Source of the DNA: an uncultured Eubacterium sp.
GTDB taxonomy: Bacteria; Bacillota_A; Clostridia; Lachnospirales; Lachnospiraceae
Assembly: GCA_910589045.1 (NCBI GenBank)
Contig: CAJUSH010000009.1
Span: 17,995-81,994, forward strand
Direction: 5' to 3'
DNA length: 64,000 nt
Notes under the pieces: generated by a model
Told to the model about the DNA's origin: nothing
What the model saw: the letters and a program-made list of their open reading frames with translations, nothing else
Database searches by the model: none
Part shown: piece by piece, positions 26,525 through 34,992 of the stretch
Layout of the letters: each line of letters opens with the position of its first letter
How positions within the stretch are numbered: position 1 is the first letter of the stretch
Made by a program: the position numbers and the translations under genes

Positions 26525-26553
26525 TTGACAAATAAGACCACACGTTGTAGTCT
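26525..26553 (+). promoter_or_regulatory. Promoter of the first BlaI-M56 pair
   Basis: TTGACA at 26525-26530 and TAGTCT at 26548-26553 are 17 bp apart. The -35 is perfect and the -10 is weak. One operator copy covers the spacer, so a bound repressor would block polymerase. Confidence 0.6.
26536..26552. promoter_or_regulatory. BlaI-type operator 1 (first pair)
   Basis: The 17-bp imperfect palindrome GACCACACGTTGTAGTC lies between and over the -35 and -10. It shares GACCACANNNTGTAGTC with a second copy 27 bp away. BlaI/MecI repressors bind palindromes centred on ACA/TGT. Confidence 0.7.
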
Positions 26554-26562
26554 TTCTTTAAA

Positions 26563-26579
26563 GACCACATCCTGTAGTC
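26563..26579. promoter_or_regulatory. BlaI-type operator 2 (first pair)
   Basis: GACCACATCCTGTAGTC is the second copy, downstream of the -10 and before the BlaI gene. It keeps all 14 fixed positions of the first copy. Confidence 0.7.
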
Positions 26580-26642
26580 TCACCGGGAAGCATATCCTTT
26601 TCCCATGCAGCCTTATACATAAATCTTCGAAAGGAGTACCCA

Positions 26643-27005
26643 ATGGCAGATATTCAATTAGGCGTCATAGAAGCGCGCTACGCGGATCTCATCTGGGAAC
26701 GCGAGCCGGTGACGTCCTCCGAGCTTGTAAAGCTCACCGCAGACGTCTTTAACTGGAAGCGCACCACCGCACACAATGTCCTGCGGCGGCTCTGTGACAA
26801 GGGCCTGTTCAAAAATGAGGGCGGAACCGTGACCTCCCTCATATCCCGTCAGGAATTTTACGCGATGCAGAGCAGGAAATTTGTGGCGGACGTTTTTGAC
26901 AACTCCCTTCCGGCCTTCATCGCCGCTTTCACCAAAAGCGGCAGACTCACGCCCGAGGAGGCAAAAAAGATTCATGAAATGATCGATCAGGCACAGGAGG
27001 AGTGA
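26643..27005 (+). CDS. BlaI/MecI family repressor
   Basis: A 120-residue winged-helix repressor. It shows the family's helix-turn-helix (TSSELVKLTADVFNWKRTTAHNVLRRLCDKGLFKNE) and a C-terminal dimer helix. AAAGGAG precedes ATG 26643. The two upstream palindromes suggest self-repression, relieved when the M56 protein encoded next to it senses its signal and the repressor is cut. It overlaps or abuts the M56 gene by a few bases. Confidence 0.88.
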   Translation: MADIQLGVIEARYADLIWEREPVTSSELVKLTADVFNWKRTTAHNVLRRLCDKGLFKNEGGTVTSLISRQEFYAMQSRKFVADVFDNSLPAFIAAFTKSGRLTPEEAKKIHEMIDQAQEE

Positions 27006-27007
27006 AC

Positions 27008-28843
27008 ATGGATGCGATTTTTCTAAAGCTTATCAACATGAGTATTTGCGCGGGCTGGCTGATCCTGGCAGTCATCGCACTTCGTCTGATTCCGGCGGGC
27101 ATACCAAAATGGACCCGGTGCGTACTCTGGGCACTCGTCGGCGTGCGCCTGCTGTGCCCGTTTTCCCTTGAAAGCGTGTTCAGCCTGATCCCAAGCGCCC
27201 GGACACTAAACCCCGTCGATGTGCGCTACGGCCAGGCCCCCGGACTCGACAGTGGCATAGCGGCCCTCGACAACGCCGTCAATCCGGTAATCCGCGAGTC
27301 CTTTGCACCGAACCCCGGTCAAAGCGTCAACCCCCTCTATGTCCTGACCTGGATCGCTGCGTTTGTGTGGCTCGCGGGAGTGCTTGCTCTGGCGGGATAT
27401 GCGGTTTTCAGCTATATCCGGCTGCGGCAGATCACCGTCGAAGCCGTCATGCTGCGGGAAAACATCTACCTGTGCGACCATATCCCCACACCCTTTATTT
27501 CAGGCATACTCCACCCTGCCATATATCTGCCCTCCGGGCTGGATGCGGACGCCAGGTACTACGTGCTCGCCCATGAACAGGCGCATCTCCTGCGGCGCGA
27601 TCACTGGTGGAAGGCACTGGGCTTCTCTTTGCTGGCCGTTTACTGGTTCCATCCCCTCGTGTGGGCTGCCTACGTGCTCTTTTGCCGGGATATCGAGCTG
27701 GCATGCGATGAAAAGGCCGTAAAAGACTGGGATTTTGCAAAAAAGCAGGCCTATTCCCACGCGCTCGTCGCCTGCAGCACACAGCAGAAATCCATGCACA
27801 TCTGCCCTCTCGCCTTTGGCGAGACCGGTGTAAAGAAGCGTGTAAAAGCCATCCTACGCTACAAAAAGCCGTCGCTTGCGCTCGTCGCCGTATCCGCAGC
27901 CGTATGCGCAATCGTCGCCGTATGCTTTCTGACAAACCCCCGCAGCAAGGCACAGGAAACACCGCCGCCGGGCGAGGACAGCACGGCGCGGCCCAATCCG
28001 GAGGATGCACCCCTGCCAGACGAAGGCACCGCGGCCCGTCCCGATCCGGAGGATGCGCCCCGACCAGACGAAGGCACCGCGGCACGGCCCGATCCGGAGA
28101 ATGCGCCCCTGCCCGGTGAAGACACCGCGGCCCGACCCGACCCGGAGGATGCACCCCTGCCAGACGAAGGCACCGCAGCCCGACCTGACCCGGAGGATGC
28201 GCCCCTGCCAGACGAAGGCACCGCAGCCCATCCCGATCCGGAGGATGCGCAGCCTGTCCCCGCCGTAAACACCGGCTATCCGCTCTACGATTCCCTCATT
28301 GCAAGTGCGGCCCGGGTCTTGGCGCATCCCCGCGAGGAGGAATATGAAACCGAGCGCTCGCTGTTTACCTCTGCGTACTTTTACGCCGAGATGACCTGGC
28401 AGACACCGGGATACCTCCTCATGGATCTCGACGGAAACGGTGTGGATGAGCTGCTCTTCGGAGAAAACCACGACGATGGCTGGAACGGCATCGTCTACAA
28501 TATTTATACGATTTCCGACGGGGCGCTCGTTCGCATCGCGGACGGCTGGGAGCGGAACCGCTATTATCTGTGTGAAAACGGATATATCGCAAACGAAGGA
28601 TCCTCCGGCGCATCACAGAGCACCTACTGCTATTATACCTATGACAAAGCGGCCCTGACGCCGGTGGAAGCCGTCGTATTTGACGCCTCTTCCGACCCGG
28701 AAAACCCCTGGTTTTACACCACCGGGGACCCCTACGCGCAGACGGCCGCGCAAACGCCCGTCAGCGAAAGCGAGGCCAGGGAGATCATGGACCGCTACGT
28801 GTATGTGCTCCCACAGTTCACGCCGTTTCCCGACGTACCCTAG
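27008..28843 (+). CDS. M56 sensor protein with Pro/Asp repeats
   Basis: A 611-residue BlaR1-type membrane protein. Four membrane helices surround a zinc metalloprotease site (HEQAHLLRRD, with the distal Glu in CRDIELACDEKAV). A fifth helix precedes an outer part. Here the outer domain does not look like the penicillin-binding transpeptidase of BlaR1. Instead there are six 16-residue repeats (PLPDEGTAARPDPEDA-like, at 27962-28249 in DNA) and then a beta-rich domain of about 190 residues beginning TGYPLYDSLI. Signal sensing therefore likely differs from beta-lactam sensing. ATG 27008 has AGGAGG upstream; an in-frame GTG at 27002 is less well placed. Confidence 0.82.
   Translation: MDAIFLKLINMSICAGWLILAVIALRLIPAGIPKWTRCVLWALVGVRLLCPFSLESVFSLIPSARTLNPVDVRYGQAPGLDSGIAALDNAVNPVIRESFAPNPGQSVNPLYVLTWIAAFVWLAGVLALAGYAVFSYIRLRQITVEAVMLRENIYLCDHIPTPFISGILHPAIYLPSGLDADARYYVLAHEQAHLLRRDHWWKALGFSLLAVYWFHPLVWAAYVLFCRDIELACDEKAVKDWDFAKKQAYSHALVACSTQQKSMHICPLAFGETGVKKRVKAILRYKKPSLALVAVSAAVCAIVAVCFLTNPRSKAQETPPPGEDSTARPNPEDAPLPDEGTAARPDPEDAPRPDEGTAARPDPENAPLPGEDTAARPDPEDAPLPDEGTAARPDPEDAPLPDEGTAAHPDPEDAQPVPAVNTGYPLYDSLIASAARVLAHPREEEYETERSLFTSAYFYAEMTWQTPGYLLMDLDGNGVDELLFGENHDDGWNGIVYNIYTISDGALVRIADGWERNRYYLCENGYIANEGSSGASQSTYCYYTYDKAALTPVEAVVFDASSDPENPWFYTTGDPYAQTAAQTPVSESEAREIMDRYVYVLPQFTPFPDVP
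27962..28249 (+). repeat. Six 48-bp tandem repeats in the M56 gene
   Basis: Six in-frame units of 48 bp encode 16-residue blocks ending in PxPEDA or PENA. Units 2, 5 and 6 are nearly identical. They form an acidic, proline-rich linker outside the membrane. Confidence 0.85.
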
Positions 28844-28919
28844 CACGTATTTCAAAAATCCTTCCCGCCGGCCGCCCCGCTTCGCCGGGTCAGGCGGTGA
28901 AAGCCGGCGTGACGGAACC

Positions 28920-29948
28920 TTACAAAAAGGTCAGCTGCCCGTCCTTGAGCGACCGCACCCGGCGCTCCGTGATTTTATCATCCTCCGTGACCCTCCCGCA
29001 TAAAAGCGGAGAATGCGCATCATACCGTTTTATGCTGCGGGAAATGCGCTCCGGACTGCTGTTCGCATAACAATACAAGCACCCGTTTTGACACGTATCG
29101 TAGGTGCCCACCTCAATACTTTCGAGACAGCCGCATTCCTTTCTTTGGTTTTTATCCTTCGCCCCGCGGATGCCGCACCCCGTGATGCGCCCGATCAGCG
29201 CCGGATCGATGCAGCTGTGATGCCCGATTCCGCACGCCGACAAATCAACGGTCTCCGCGCACGTCCCCACGCTTATGCCGTGCTCCCGCGCAATCTCCGC
29301 CAGCTGCGCCGCAAACGCCGCAAGCTCCTGCTGCGGGAGAAAAAACGGATGAAGCGCATTCATCCGTTTCTGGTTTTTCGCGTACAAATCCACAAAGCTG
29401 ATCACGCACTGCTCTGTGCAGCCGTGAAGCTCCCCTGCAATCTGCGCAAAGGCTTTCAGGTGATACGCCGGGCTGTAGGTCTCCGTAAAGATGATCGGAT
29501 CGTAACGCCACACGACCCGCTCACGCCCCAGCCTGCGGGACAATTTCTGAAAGATGGGCAGCATGCACCTTTTCTTGTGCAAAACCCCCGGCTCCATATC
29601 CGCGCCGTAGCCGGTGAGCGTAAACTGAAAATAATAGGAATAGCCCTCCAATGCATCCAGCCCCGCAAGCATCGGCTGCGGATTTTTCGTCCAGAAGACA
29701 ATGCAGTCCACCACCTCCGGGGACAGCAAAATCCGGCTGATCTGGTGCGCATTCATCGGATTTCTCACATACAAATATCCTTCCTTTATTCGGTTGAAAA
29801 ACCACCCGGAATAATAATTCGGAATATCCGTCCTTCGGCTGGCACTCAAAATCACGCTCCCGTCCCCCTTCATGTCCTTCCGTTGCTCGTCTGAAATCCC
29901 ATTCCCGTCCGTTTCTTCATACGGATTTCCAATTACATAGCGGTTCAT
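28920..29948 (-). CDS. DUF1848 protein with CX3CX2C cluster motif
   Basis: A 342-residue protein of the DUF1848 family. Recognisable blocks are SASRRTDIPNYYSGWFFNRI, FWTKNPQPML, YFQFTLTGYG, WRYDPIIFTETY and VISFVDLYAKN. Near the C-terminus, residues 272 and 274 are cysteines and 286-293 read CQNGCLYC, a CX3CX2C triad like that of radical SAM enzymes but at the opposite end of the chain. A Fe-S cluster is therefore likely; the reaction is not known. The opening ATG 29948 has a GAGAGGA-type site, but a start nearer residue 26 (MKGDG) is also possible. It runs divergently from the YcxB-like gene. Confidence 0.82.
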   Translation of the reverse strand: MNRYVIGNPYEETDGNGISDEQRKDMKGDGSVILSASRRTDIPNYYSGWFFNRIKEGYLYVRNPMNAHQISRILLSPEVVDCIVFWTKNPQPMLAGLDALEGYSYYFQFTLTGYGADMEPGVLHKKRCMLPIFQKLSRRLGRERVVWRYDPIIFTETYSPAYHLKAFAQIAGELHGCTEQCVISFVDLYAKNQKRMNALHPFFLPQQELAAFAAQLAEIAREHGISVGTCAETVDLSACGIGHHSCIDPALIGRITGCGIRGAKDKNQRKECGCLESIEVGTYDTCQNGCLYCYANSSPERISRSIKRYDAHSPLLCGRVTEDDKITERRVRSLKDGQLTFL

Positions 29949-30102
29949 TTTGCGTAATCCTCTCCACAGCCCATGAACCAGCCGATAGAGTATCGCTCAA
30001 TTTCCCGGTCTGCTGCTATTTTACCACAATCCTGAGGTCGTGGAAATAAATAGTTTGCCGCGAAGCGCAAGAAGCGTAACCCGCATTGGCAAACGTAAAG
30101 CA

Positions 30103-30137
30103 ACAGCCCCAAATCCGCCGTTGATTTGCGGGGCTGT
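30103..30137. promoter_or_regulatory. Inverted repeat over the YcxB promoter
   Basis: ACAGCCCC at 30103-30110 pairs with GGGGCTGT at 30130-30137. The second arm lies within the -35/-10 spacer. In a divergent gap this could be an operator or a structured element. Confidence 0.45.
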
Positions 30138-30149
30138 CTGTGGTATAAT
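30121..30149 (+). promoter_or_regulatory. Promoter of the YcxB-like gene
   Basis: TTGATT and TATAAT are 17 bp apart, with TG just upstream of the -10. A downstream stem, ACTGCCGT (30192-30199) with ACGGCAGT (30211-30218), would lie in the 5' leader. Confidence 0.7.
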
Positions 30150-30234
30150 AGCAATGTCGGCACACACCCGGTGACGGCAATACGACATAAAACTGCCGTC
30201 CACAGCGTGAACGGCAGTCACGAAAGGCGCAGCC

Positions 30235-30750
30235 ATGAAATACAGCATTACCATAAACGACGACGATTACCTCAAATTTAACCTTTTCTACACCTGCCGC
30301 ACAAAAAACGGACAGCGCTCCCTGCATAGCATACGGCTGTTCTTCCCGATTATTTGTGTCATACTCCTTTTCTCATTCCTGCTCTGCGGCTACGATCTCT
30401 TATTTATTCTGATCGAAGTAGTCCTTATGTCCATACTCTCGGCAATATCCTTTTTCCGCGCCCCGAAGGTGCTCAAAAGAATCATGCGCAAAAATATCGC
30501 CCGTATGAAGAAGAACGGAAAGCTCCCCTACCATGCGTTTTCCGAAATCGAATTTCAGGATTCCATGCTGGTAGAAACCTTTGATCAGGGCGAATATCGC
30601 CTGAACTACACGGACATTGAGCAAATCTATTTTGAGGACGAATACATTTATATTTTTTATACGGCACTGCAGGCATTTATCATCCCCTGTCACTGCCTGG
30701 GCGGGGAGAAGGAGCACGTCATCGCATTTCTCAGAGAAAAAACAAGCTGA
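30235..30750 (+). CDS. YcxB-like membrane protein
   Basis: A 171-residue protein with a short N-terminal domain, two membrane helices (about 40-58 and 62-80, FFPIICVILLFSFLLCGYDLLFILIEVVLMSILSAI) and a C-terminal YcxB-type domain (FSEIEFQDSMLVETFDQGEYRLNYTDIEQIYFEDEYIYIFYT). The family is widespread in Firmicutes and has no known role. It has its own promoter and ends 15 bp from the converging M56 gene, with no clear terminator between. Confidence 0.8.
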   Translation: MKYSITINDDDYLKFNLFYTCRTKNGQRSLHSIRLFFPIICVILLFSFLLCGYDLLFILIEVVLMSILSAISFFRAPKVLKRIMRKNIARMKKNGKLPYHAFSEIEFQDSMLVETFDQGEYRLNYTDIEQIYFEDEYIYIFYTALQAFIIPCHCLGGEKEHVIAFLREKTS

Positions 30751-30765
30751 GCTGTCAGCGCAGCA

Positions 30766-33270
30766 TCACTTTTCCAGGCCGTACGACTGTACCTTCCAGC
30801 CGTCCTCCTGCTTTACGACACGCATACTCAGATATGTATAGCTGTCCTCCGTGCTGTCCAAAAACTCCACCGAGACGTCCTTCGTACTCCCGGCCGGAAG
30901 CGCACGGTCCGTGCCAAGCCCCCGCACCGCCATGATCTGCGCGGTCCCGGGGCCGGAATAGGTTTCTGCACTGCCTGCAAAGCTCCCTGCGAGATAATCT
31001 TTCAGTGTATCCGAATCGCCCGCAAAATATGCCGCCGCAAACTCCTCCACCATCATAGAAAGCGCCTTGCTCTCCGATGTCTCTTCCTTCACGCTATAGC
31101 TCTCCCCATATACTTCAAAAAACGTATCCGCAATAGCCGAAAGCTCCGGTTCCCAGCCTTCCTCTGCCTCCGCAGGATAGCGGTAGAACACGCCCCACAC
31201 ACGATTTTCCGTCGTAAACAGCCGAACCCGCAGCACGCTCTCCCCGTTCTCCTCCGACATCACGCCGTTTTCAAAGGAAAAGCCGTTTCTTTCCAGCTCC
31301 TGCCATGCTCCTTCCTCGGATACCTCATCAAAAGGCGTCACCCACAGATTCACGCGTTCGTTCCATACGGATGTCCACGTATCCGGCCCGTTTGCCTGCC
31401 ACTCATCCACGGGCAGATAAATCCCAAAGCCGTCCCCCTGCGTCAGCTGTGCCTGCTTGTGCTCCTCCATGCCCTCTTTCAGGAAGGTGAGCACGATCTG
31501 CGTTTCTGCACTTGCCACCGCGCGCTTCCAGTAAACCTCCTCGCCGTACCAATCCATGAGAATCCACTCGCCTCCGTCCTCAGTTACATAGCGAAGCGTC
31601 AGAACCTCCGCGCCCTCACTGTTGTCCTCGTATCGTTCTACCTCCACACGCAGGGCGTCACCGTCGGCCTCACACTGTCCCGTTCCTCCGACGCCGATTC
31701 CGATGTAATAGTGAAACGATCCGTATGCATCCGCTCCGATGACCATCTCATTCCCGTAGGAAATTCCGCTTCCCCACAGATTCTTTGTCCGGTCAAAATC
31801 AATGGCCCAGGTACCTGCCATCTGCGCGGCCAAAAGCTCCTCCTTCGTCGGATCATTCGCCTGCAGCGTCAGATCCATAAGATTCACCGGCTCAAAATTG
31901 ACATTCTCCCCGATACCGGTTTCGCGATCCACCGTATACCAGTCGAGCGTCATGGTCGCGCTGTTATCCTCTGCGGTGTCATACAGATGGATCTGCACCA
32001 GACCCGCATCCGTCACCCCGTCAATCTCCACAGTCCCGGGCATCATCCCGTCATGATGGACGGCAAAATACTGCCCTGCCCGCTTGCACAGCTCCTCATC
32101 CGACATACCCTTCTGCACATTCTCCGTACCCGTACGCATTATAACCGTATTAAAATCGTTGTCCGTCCCCCGGGTATCCACCCCGCAGCTCACCAGCGTC
32201 CCCACAGCCGTCGTTATGAGAACTGCACCTGAGAGCAGCAGCAGCCCGTTGCGCTTTCGCACTCGCGTAAATATATTTTTAAATCGTTTTTTCATAATTT
32301 TTTTCCCTCCATAAAACTGGGTTGACAAATAGTTCCGTCTCCCGCCGGCTGCCTGAATCGCGGTAAAGAGCGTTTCCGTATAAGCCTTTCGGTCAGCATA
32401 CGCAATCCCCCGGATGACACGCTCGTCACAGGAAAACTCCATATCCACCACGGCACGCCGCCTCATCAGATAAATGAGCGGATTAAACCAGTGGATGGAA
32501 TTTGCCGCCAGAAACAAAAACTTCACCGCCACGTCATGGCGCTTGAGATGGATCAGCTCATGCTTTAAAATAAAATACAGCTCCTGCGCGCCGTAGCCAT
32601 AATCCGGCAAAAGCAGGATTGGCCTAAAAACACCCACGACCATCGGGCTGATGCTCCCTTCGTAAATGCGCACGGACGGCAGTCGTTTGATATGCAGCTC
32701 CTCCGAAAGCCTGTGCATCAGCAGGCAGATCGTCTCCTCCCCGCCCGCGCCGGAGCCGTCGGCTTCACATGCGTTCCCCGGCTGCTGCAGTGCCTGCGCA
32801 CAAAATTCCGCATCCGCTATCCCGCGTGACTCCTCCCGGATCCGTTTTCGATAGCGGCAGTAGCTGCATACCGGGAACAGCAGTGACACTGCACACCCAA
32901 GCAGCCACACACCGGCCGCCAGGTCAAGTACGCTCACCGCACCGCGCTCCTCCTGCTGCCCGCCGATCGGCACCGTCATCTGGGGCGGCACCTCAATGAC
33001 CACCTGCCGGCGCACTACATCCGCAGGCGCGTTGCCCTGCTGCGTCTCCTGCCCTTTTGAAAACGCCTGCATTGCCCGCTGTGCCGACTGTACCACAGTC
33101 TGCCCGTTCACCGGCAAAAGCAGCCGCAGTGCCAGAAAAATCCAGATGTAATAGCTCCACTTCGCGGCGTAGCGCCGGTTCAGAAGCGGCAGCAGGAGCA
33201 TGCAAAGCGCCGCGGTCGCACCGGTCGCAACCGAGATGCCGAAAATTGAAAGAAATAAATCCGTGATCAT
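30766..33270 (-). CDS. Second M56 sensor protein
   Basis: An 834-residue BlaR1-type protein with N-terminal helices, the zinc site HELIHLKRHD at about 240, and a distal FSCDERV. A further membrane helix (VLITTAVGTLVSCGV, about 345-360) leads to an outer part of roughly 470 residues. That part has repeated beta-rich stretches and no Ser-x-x-Lys transpeptidase motif that I could find. A C-terminal segment of about 100 residues beginning MMVEEFAAAYFAGDSDTLKDYL resembles a small NTF2-like or lipoprotein domain. It is coupled to the BlaI gene by an ATGA overlap. The signal is unknown and probably not a beta-lactam. Confidence 0.8.
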   Translation of the reverse strand: MITDLFLSIFGISVATGATAALCMLLLPLLNRRYAAKWSYYIWIFLALRLLLPVNGQTVVQSAQRAMQAFSKGQETQQGNAPADVVRRQVVIEVPPQMTVPIGGQQEERGAVSVLDLAAGVWLLGCAVSLLFPVCSYCRYRKRIREESRGIADAEFCAQALQQPGNACEADGSGAGGEETICLLMHRLSEELHIKRLPSVRIYEGSISPMVVGVFRPILLLPDYGYGAQELYFILKHELIHLKRHDVAVKFLFLAANSIHWFNPLIYLMRRRAVVDMEFSCDERVIRGIAYADRKAYTETLFTAIQAAGGRRNYLSTQFYGGKKIMKKRFKNIFTRVRKRNGLLLLSGAVLITTAVGTLVSCGVDTRGTDNDFNTVIMRTGTENVQKGMSDEELCKRAGQYFAVHHDGMMPGTVEIDGVTDAGLVQIHLYDTAEDNSATMTLDWYTVDRETGIGENVNFEPVNLMDLTLQANDPTKEELLAAQMAGTWAIDFDRTKNLWGSGISYGNEMVIGADAYGSFHYYIGIGVGGTGQCEADGDALRVEVERYEDNSEGAEVLTLRYVTEDGGEWILMDWYGEEVYWKRAVASAETQIVLTFLKEGMEEHKQAQLTQGDGFGIYLPVDEWQANGPDTWTSVWNERVNLWVTPFDEVSEEGAWQELERNGFSFENGVMSEENGESVLRVRLFTTENRVWGVFYRYPAEAEEGWEPELSAIADTFFEVYGESYSVKEETSESKALSMMVEEFAAAYFAGDSDTLKDYLAGSFAGSAETYSGPGTAQIMAVRGLGTDRALPAGSTKDVSVEFLDSTEDSYTYLSMRVVKQEDGWKVQSYGLEK

Positions 33271-33656
33271 AAATCTTCCTCCAGCTCATCCAAAAACTTT
33301 CTCAGCTCATCCACATCGGAGCTTTTCAGCACCCGGCTGTCATAGAGCGTCGCCACCATGCTGCGGATCGAATTGTCGTACAATTTTTCCAGAAGGCTTT
33401 TGCTCTCCTGCGTCTTATACTCGTTTTCCGGCACCAGCGGCTCGTAAAGATTGCTCCCGCCGGAGCGGTCGCAATTCACAAAGCCCTTATCCGCCAGCCT
33501 TGACAGCGACGTCATGAGCGTGGAGAGCTGCCATTTTCTGCGCCCCTGCAGCTCCTTCAAAATATAGCTGGACGTCACCGGCGACTCGCTGGCCCAGATC
33601 ACCTGCATGATCTCCAGCTCTGCCTCGCCCAGCTTCTTTTTATTCAGCGTTCCCAT
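33267..33656 (-). CDS. Second BlaI/MecI family repressor
   Basis: A 129-residue repressor with the BlaI helix-turn-helix (TSSYILKELQGRRKWQLSTLMTSLSRLADKGFVNCDRSG) and a dimer helix (DDELRKFLDELEEDL-like end). AAGGAGG lies nine bases before ATG 33656. Two palindromes in the promoter just upstream differ from those of the first BlaI pair, so the two repressors probably do not cross-talk. Confidence 0.88.
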   Translation of the reverse strand: MGTLNKKKLGEAELEIMQVIWASESPVTSSYILKELQGRRKWQLSTLMTSLSRLADKGFVNCDRSGGSNLYEPLVPENEYKTQESKSLLEKLYDNSIRSMVATLYDSRVLKSSDVDELRKFLDELEEDL

Positions 33657-33676
33657 AAAAAGTTCCTCCTTCTCGT

Positions 33677-33690
33677 TATACGATCGTATA
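33677..33690. promoter_or_regulatory. BlaI-type operator 1 (second pair)
   Basis: TATACGATCGTATA is a perfect 14-bp palindrome just downstream of the -10 box on the minus strand. Confidence 0.75.
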
Positions 33691-33695
33691 GCTTT

Positions 33696-33724
33696 ATTAT
33701 ACAGTCGTATAGCACCTCTGTCAA
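33696..33724 (-). promoter_or_regulatory. Consensus promoter of the second BlaI pair
   Basis: Read on the minus strand, TTGACA and TATAAT are exactly 17 bp apart, a perfect housekeeping promoter. Operator 2 covers the spacer and part of the -10, so strong repression is expected. Confidence 0.88.
33698..33711. promoter_or_regulatory. BlaI-type operator 2 (second pair)
   Basis: TATACAGTCGTATA differs by two bases from operator 1. The centres of the two copies are 21 bp apart, two helical turns. Confidence 0.75.
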
Positions 33725-33864
33725 CCCATTAGCTATAATTTTAAAAAATCAATTCCGCCGCTGTTCGATCCTTGTTTTTTATCGTGTGAAAAATCGGGAA
33801 TTTTTGCACGACAAAAATACCTGCACTTCAAATCGAAATGCAGGTATTGTCCATACGTTCGTTT

Positions 33865-33876
33865 GTTACTTTTCAC
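33865..33876 (-). repeat. Dispersed intergenic repeat copy 3
   Basis: On the minus strand GTGAAAAGTAAC followed by AAAC, identical over 16 bases to the copy at 4661. It lies 18 bp after the end of the DUF1002 gene. Confidence 0.5.
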
Positions 33877-33893
33877 GCGTCAGGAATGCGCAT

Positions 33894-34961
33894 CTACCAG
33901 TTAAACAAATTCTTAAAAAAGTCCCGGATTCCCTGGAAAATCTTTGCAAAAAAGCCCTGTGCATCCTCCGAGTTCCTGATTTTATCATACAGTGATTTCG
34001 CCTGATTGAGCAGAGAATCCACATCGATATCAAGCTTGCTGATCTTCACCAGCACGCTTGTCAGCTCATCCTTCTCATCGTCGGTCATGGAGAAGCTGTA
34101 TTTTTCCAGCGCCTCATCGATGCACGACCGGATGCTGCTCTCATCCTCCAGGCCGCCCTCTAAAACCTTCTGCTTCACATAGGCAATAAACTCCTCCACC
34201 TCACCGTCATCCGCATTTGTAATAATGTTTGAAAGCTCTCCGGTCACGACGATCTCATTCATCGCCGCATCCAGGCTGTCCTCATCCACCGGCTCCCCCG
34301 TCATCTCGGCATACGCCTTCATCGCGCCGATCAGTGCCGCCGTACCGGAAATGGGACTCGGGCCCGCCACGATTACATCCGCGTCCTTCAAGCCCGCAGT
34401 TGCCAGGGCATTCTTGTACATACCGATGGTGCAGTAGTTAATATTCTTTGTGGAAATATTCAGTCCGCTGCCCTCCTCCCTCTTGACAATCACAACCGAG
34501 GAGAGCGCGCGTGTACCGATCTTGTCGGAGGAGAGGTACGCGTCAAGATACTGGTGCTCCTCAGCATTTGTAATGTAGACAACGTTGTAATCGCCGAGAC
34601 TTGCGGCATCGATCCCCATCAGGCCAAGCACGGCCGCACGCTGCTCGGAGGAGAGATTTTCCCCCAGTGCCAGATAGGGCTTGTCATCCGCCGCGATCAC
34701 CACATTGTCATCCGCATTGACACCGGAGCCTGACGTCTCCTGATCCTGCTCCACCTCGCCAACCGGCTGGTTCTCTTCCGTCTCGTCATTGGGCGTCACA
34801 TCTCCCTGCACCTGCGAGCTGGTATCGGTACCGTCACCAGCCTCGCCGTCCTCACTGATTTCGCCCTCGACCTCCGCTGCCGTCACCGGCATCGCCAGTG
34901 AACAAAGGGTCACTGCGGTCAGCGTCATGGCCAGCCACTTTTTCAAACTTCTCTTCTTCAT
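33894..34961 (-). CDS. Secreted DUF1002 protein
   Basis: A 355-residue secreted protein with a Sec signal peptide (about 1-28, ending PVTAAE), an acidic Ser/Asp/Glu linker (about 30-85) and a DUF1002 domain. The domain has the family's LSSEQRAAVLGLMGID block, YITNAEEHQYL and AGPSPISGTAALIGAMKAYAEMTG. A short hydrophobic-aromatic tail (FQGIRDFFKNLFNW) ends the protein. DUF1002 is common in Firmicutes and its role is unknown. It lies in its own gap downstream of the alpha/beta hydrolase gene. Confidence 0.85.
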   Translation of the reverse strand: MKKRSLKKWLAMTLTAVTLCSLAMPVTAAEVEGEISEDGEAGDGTDTSSQVQGDVTPNDETEENQPVGEVEQDQETSGSGVNADDNVVIAADDKPYLALGENLSSEQRAAVLGLMGIDAASLGDYNVVYITNAEEHQYLDAYLSSDKIGTRALSSVVIVKREEGSGLNISTKNINYCTIGMYKNALATAGLKDADVIVAGPSPISGTAALIGAMKAYAEMTGEPVDEDSLDAAMNEIVVTGELSNIITNADDGEVEEFIAYVKQKVLEGGLEDESSIRSCIDEALEKYSFSMTDDEKDELTSVLVKISKLDIDVDSLLNQAKSLYDKIRNSEDAQGFFAKIFQGIRDFFKNLFNW

Positions 34962-34992
34962 TTTCCTTTACCTCCTTACAGTCCGCCGGCCC

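Noticed and set aside
27962..28249. CRISPR-like regular repetition
   Set aside because: The units are directly adjacent, in frame and without spacers; they encode a protein repeat.
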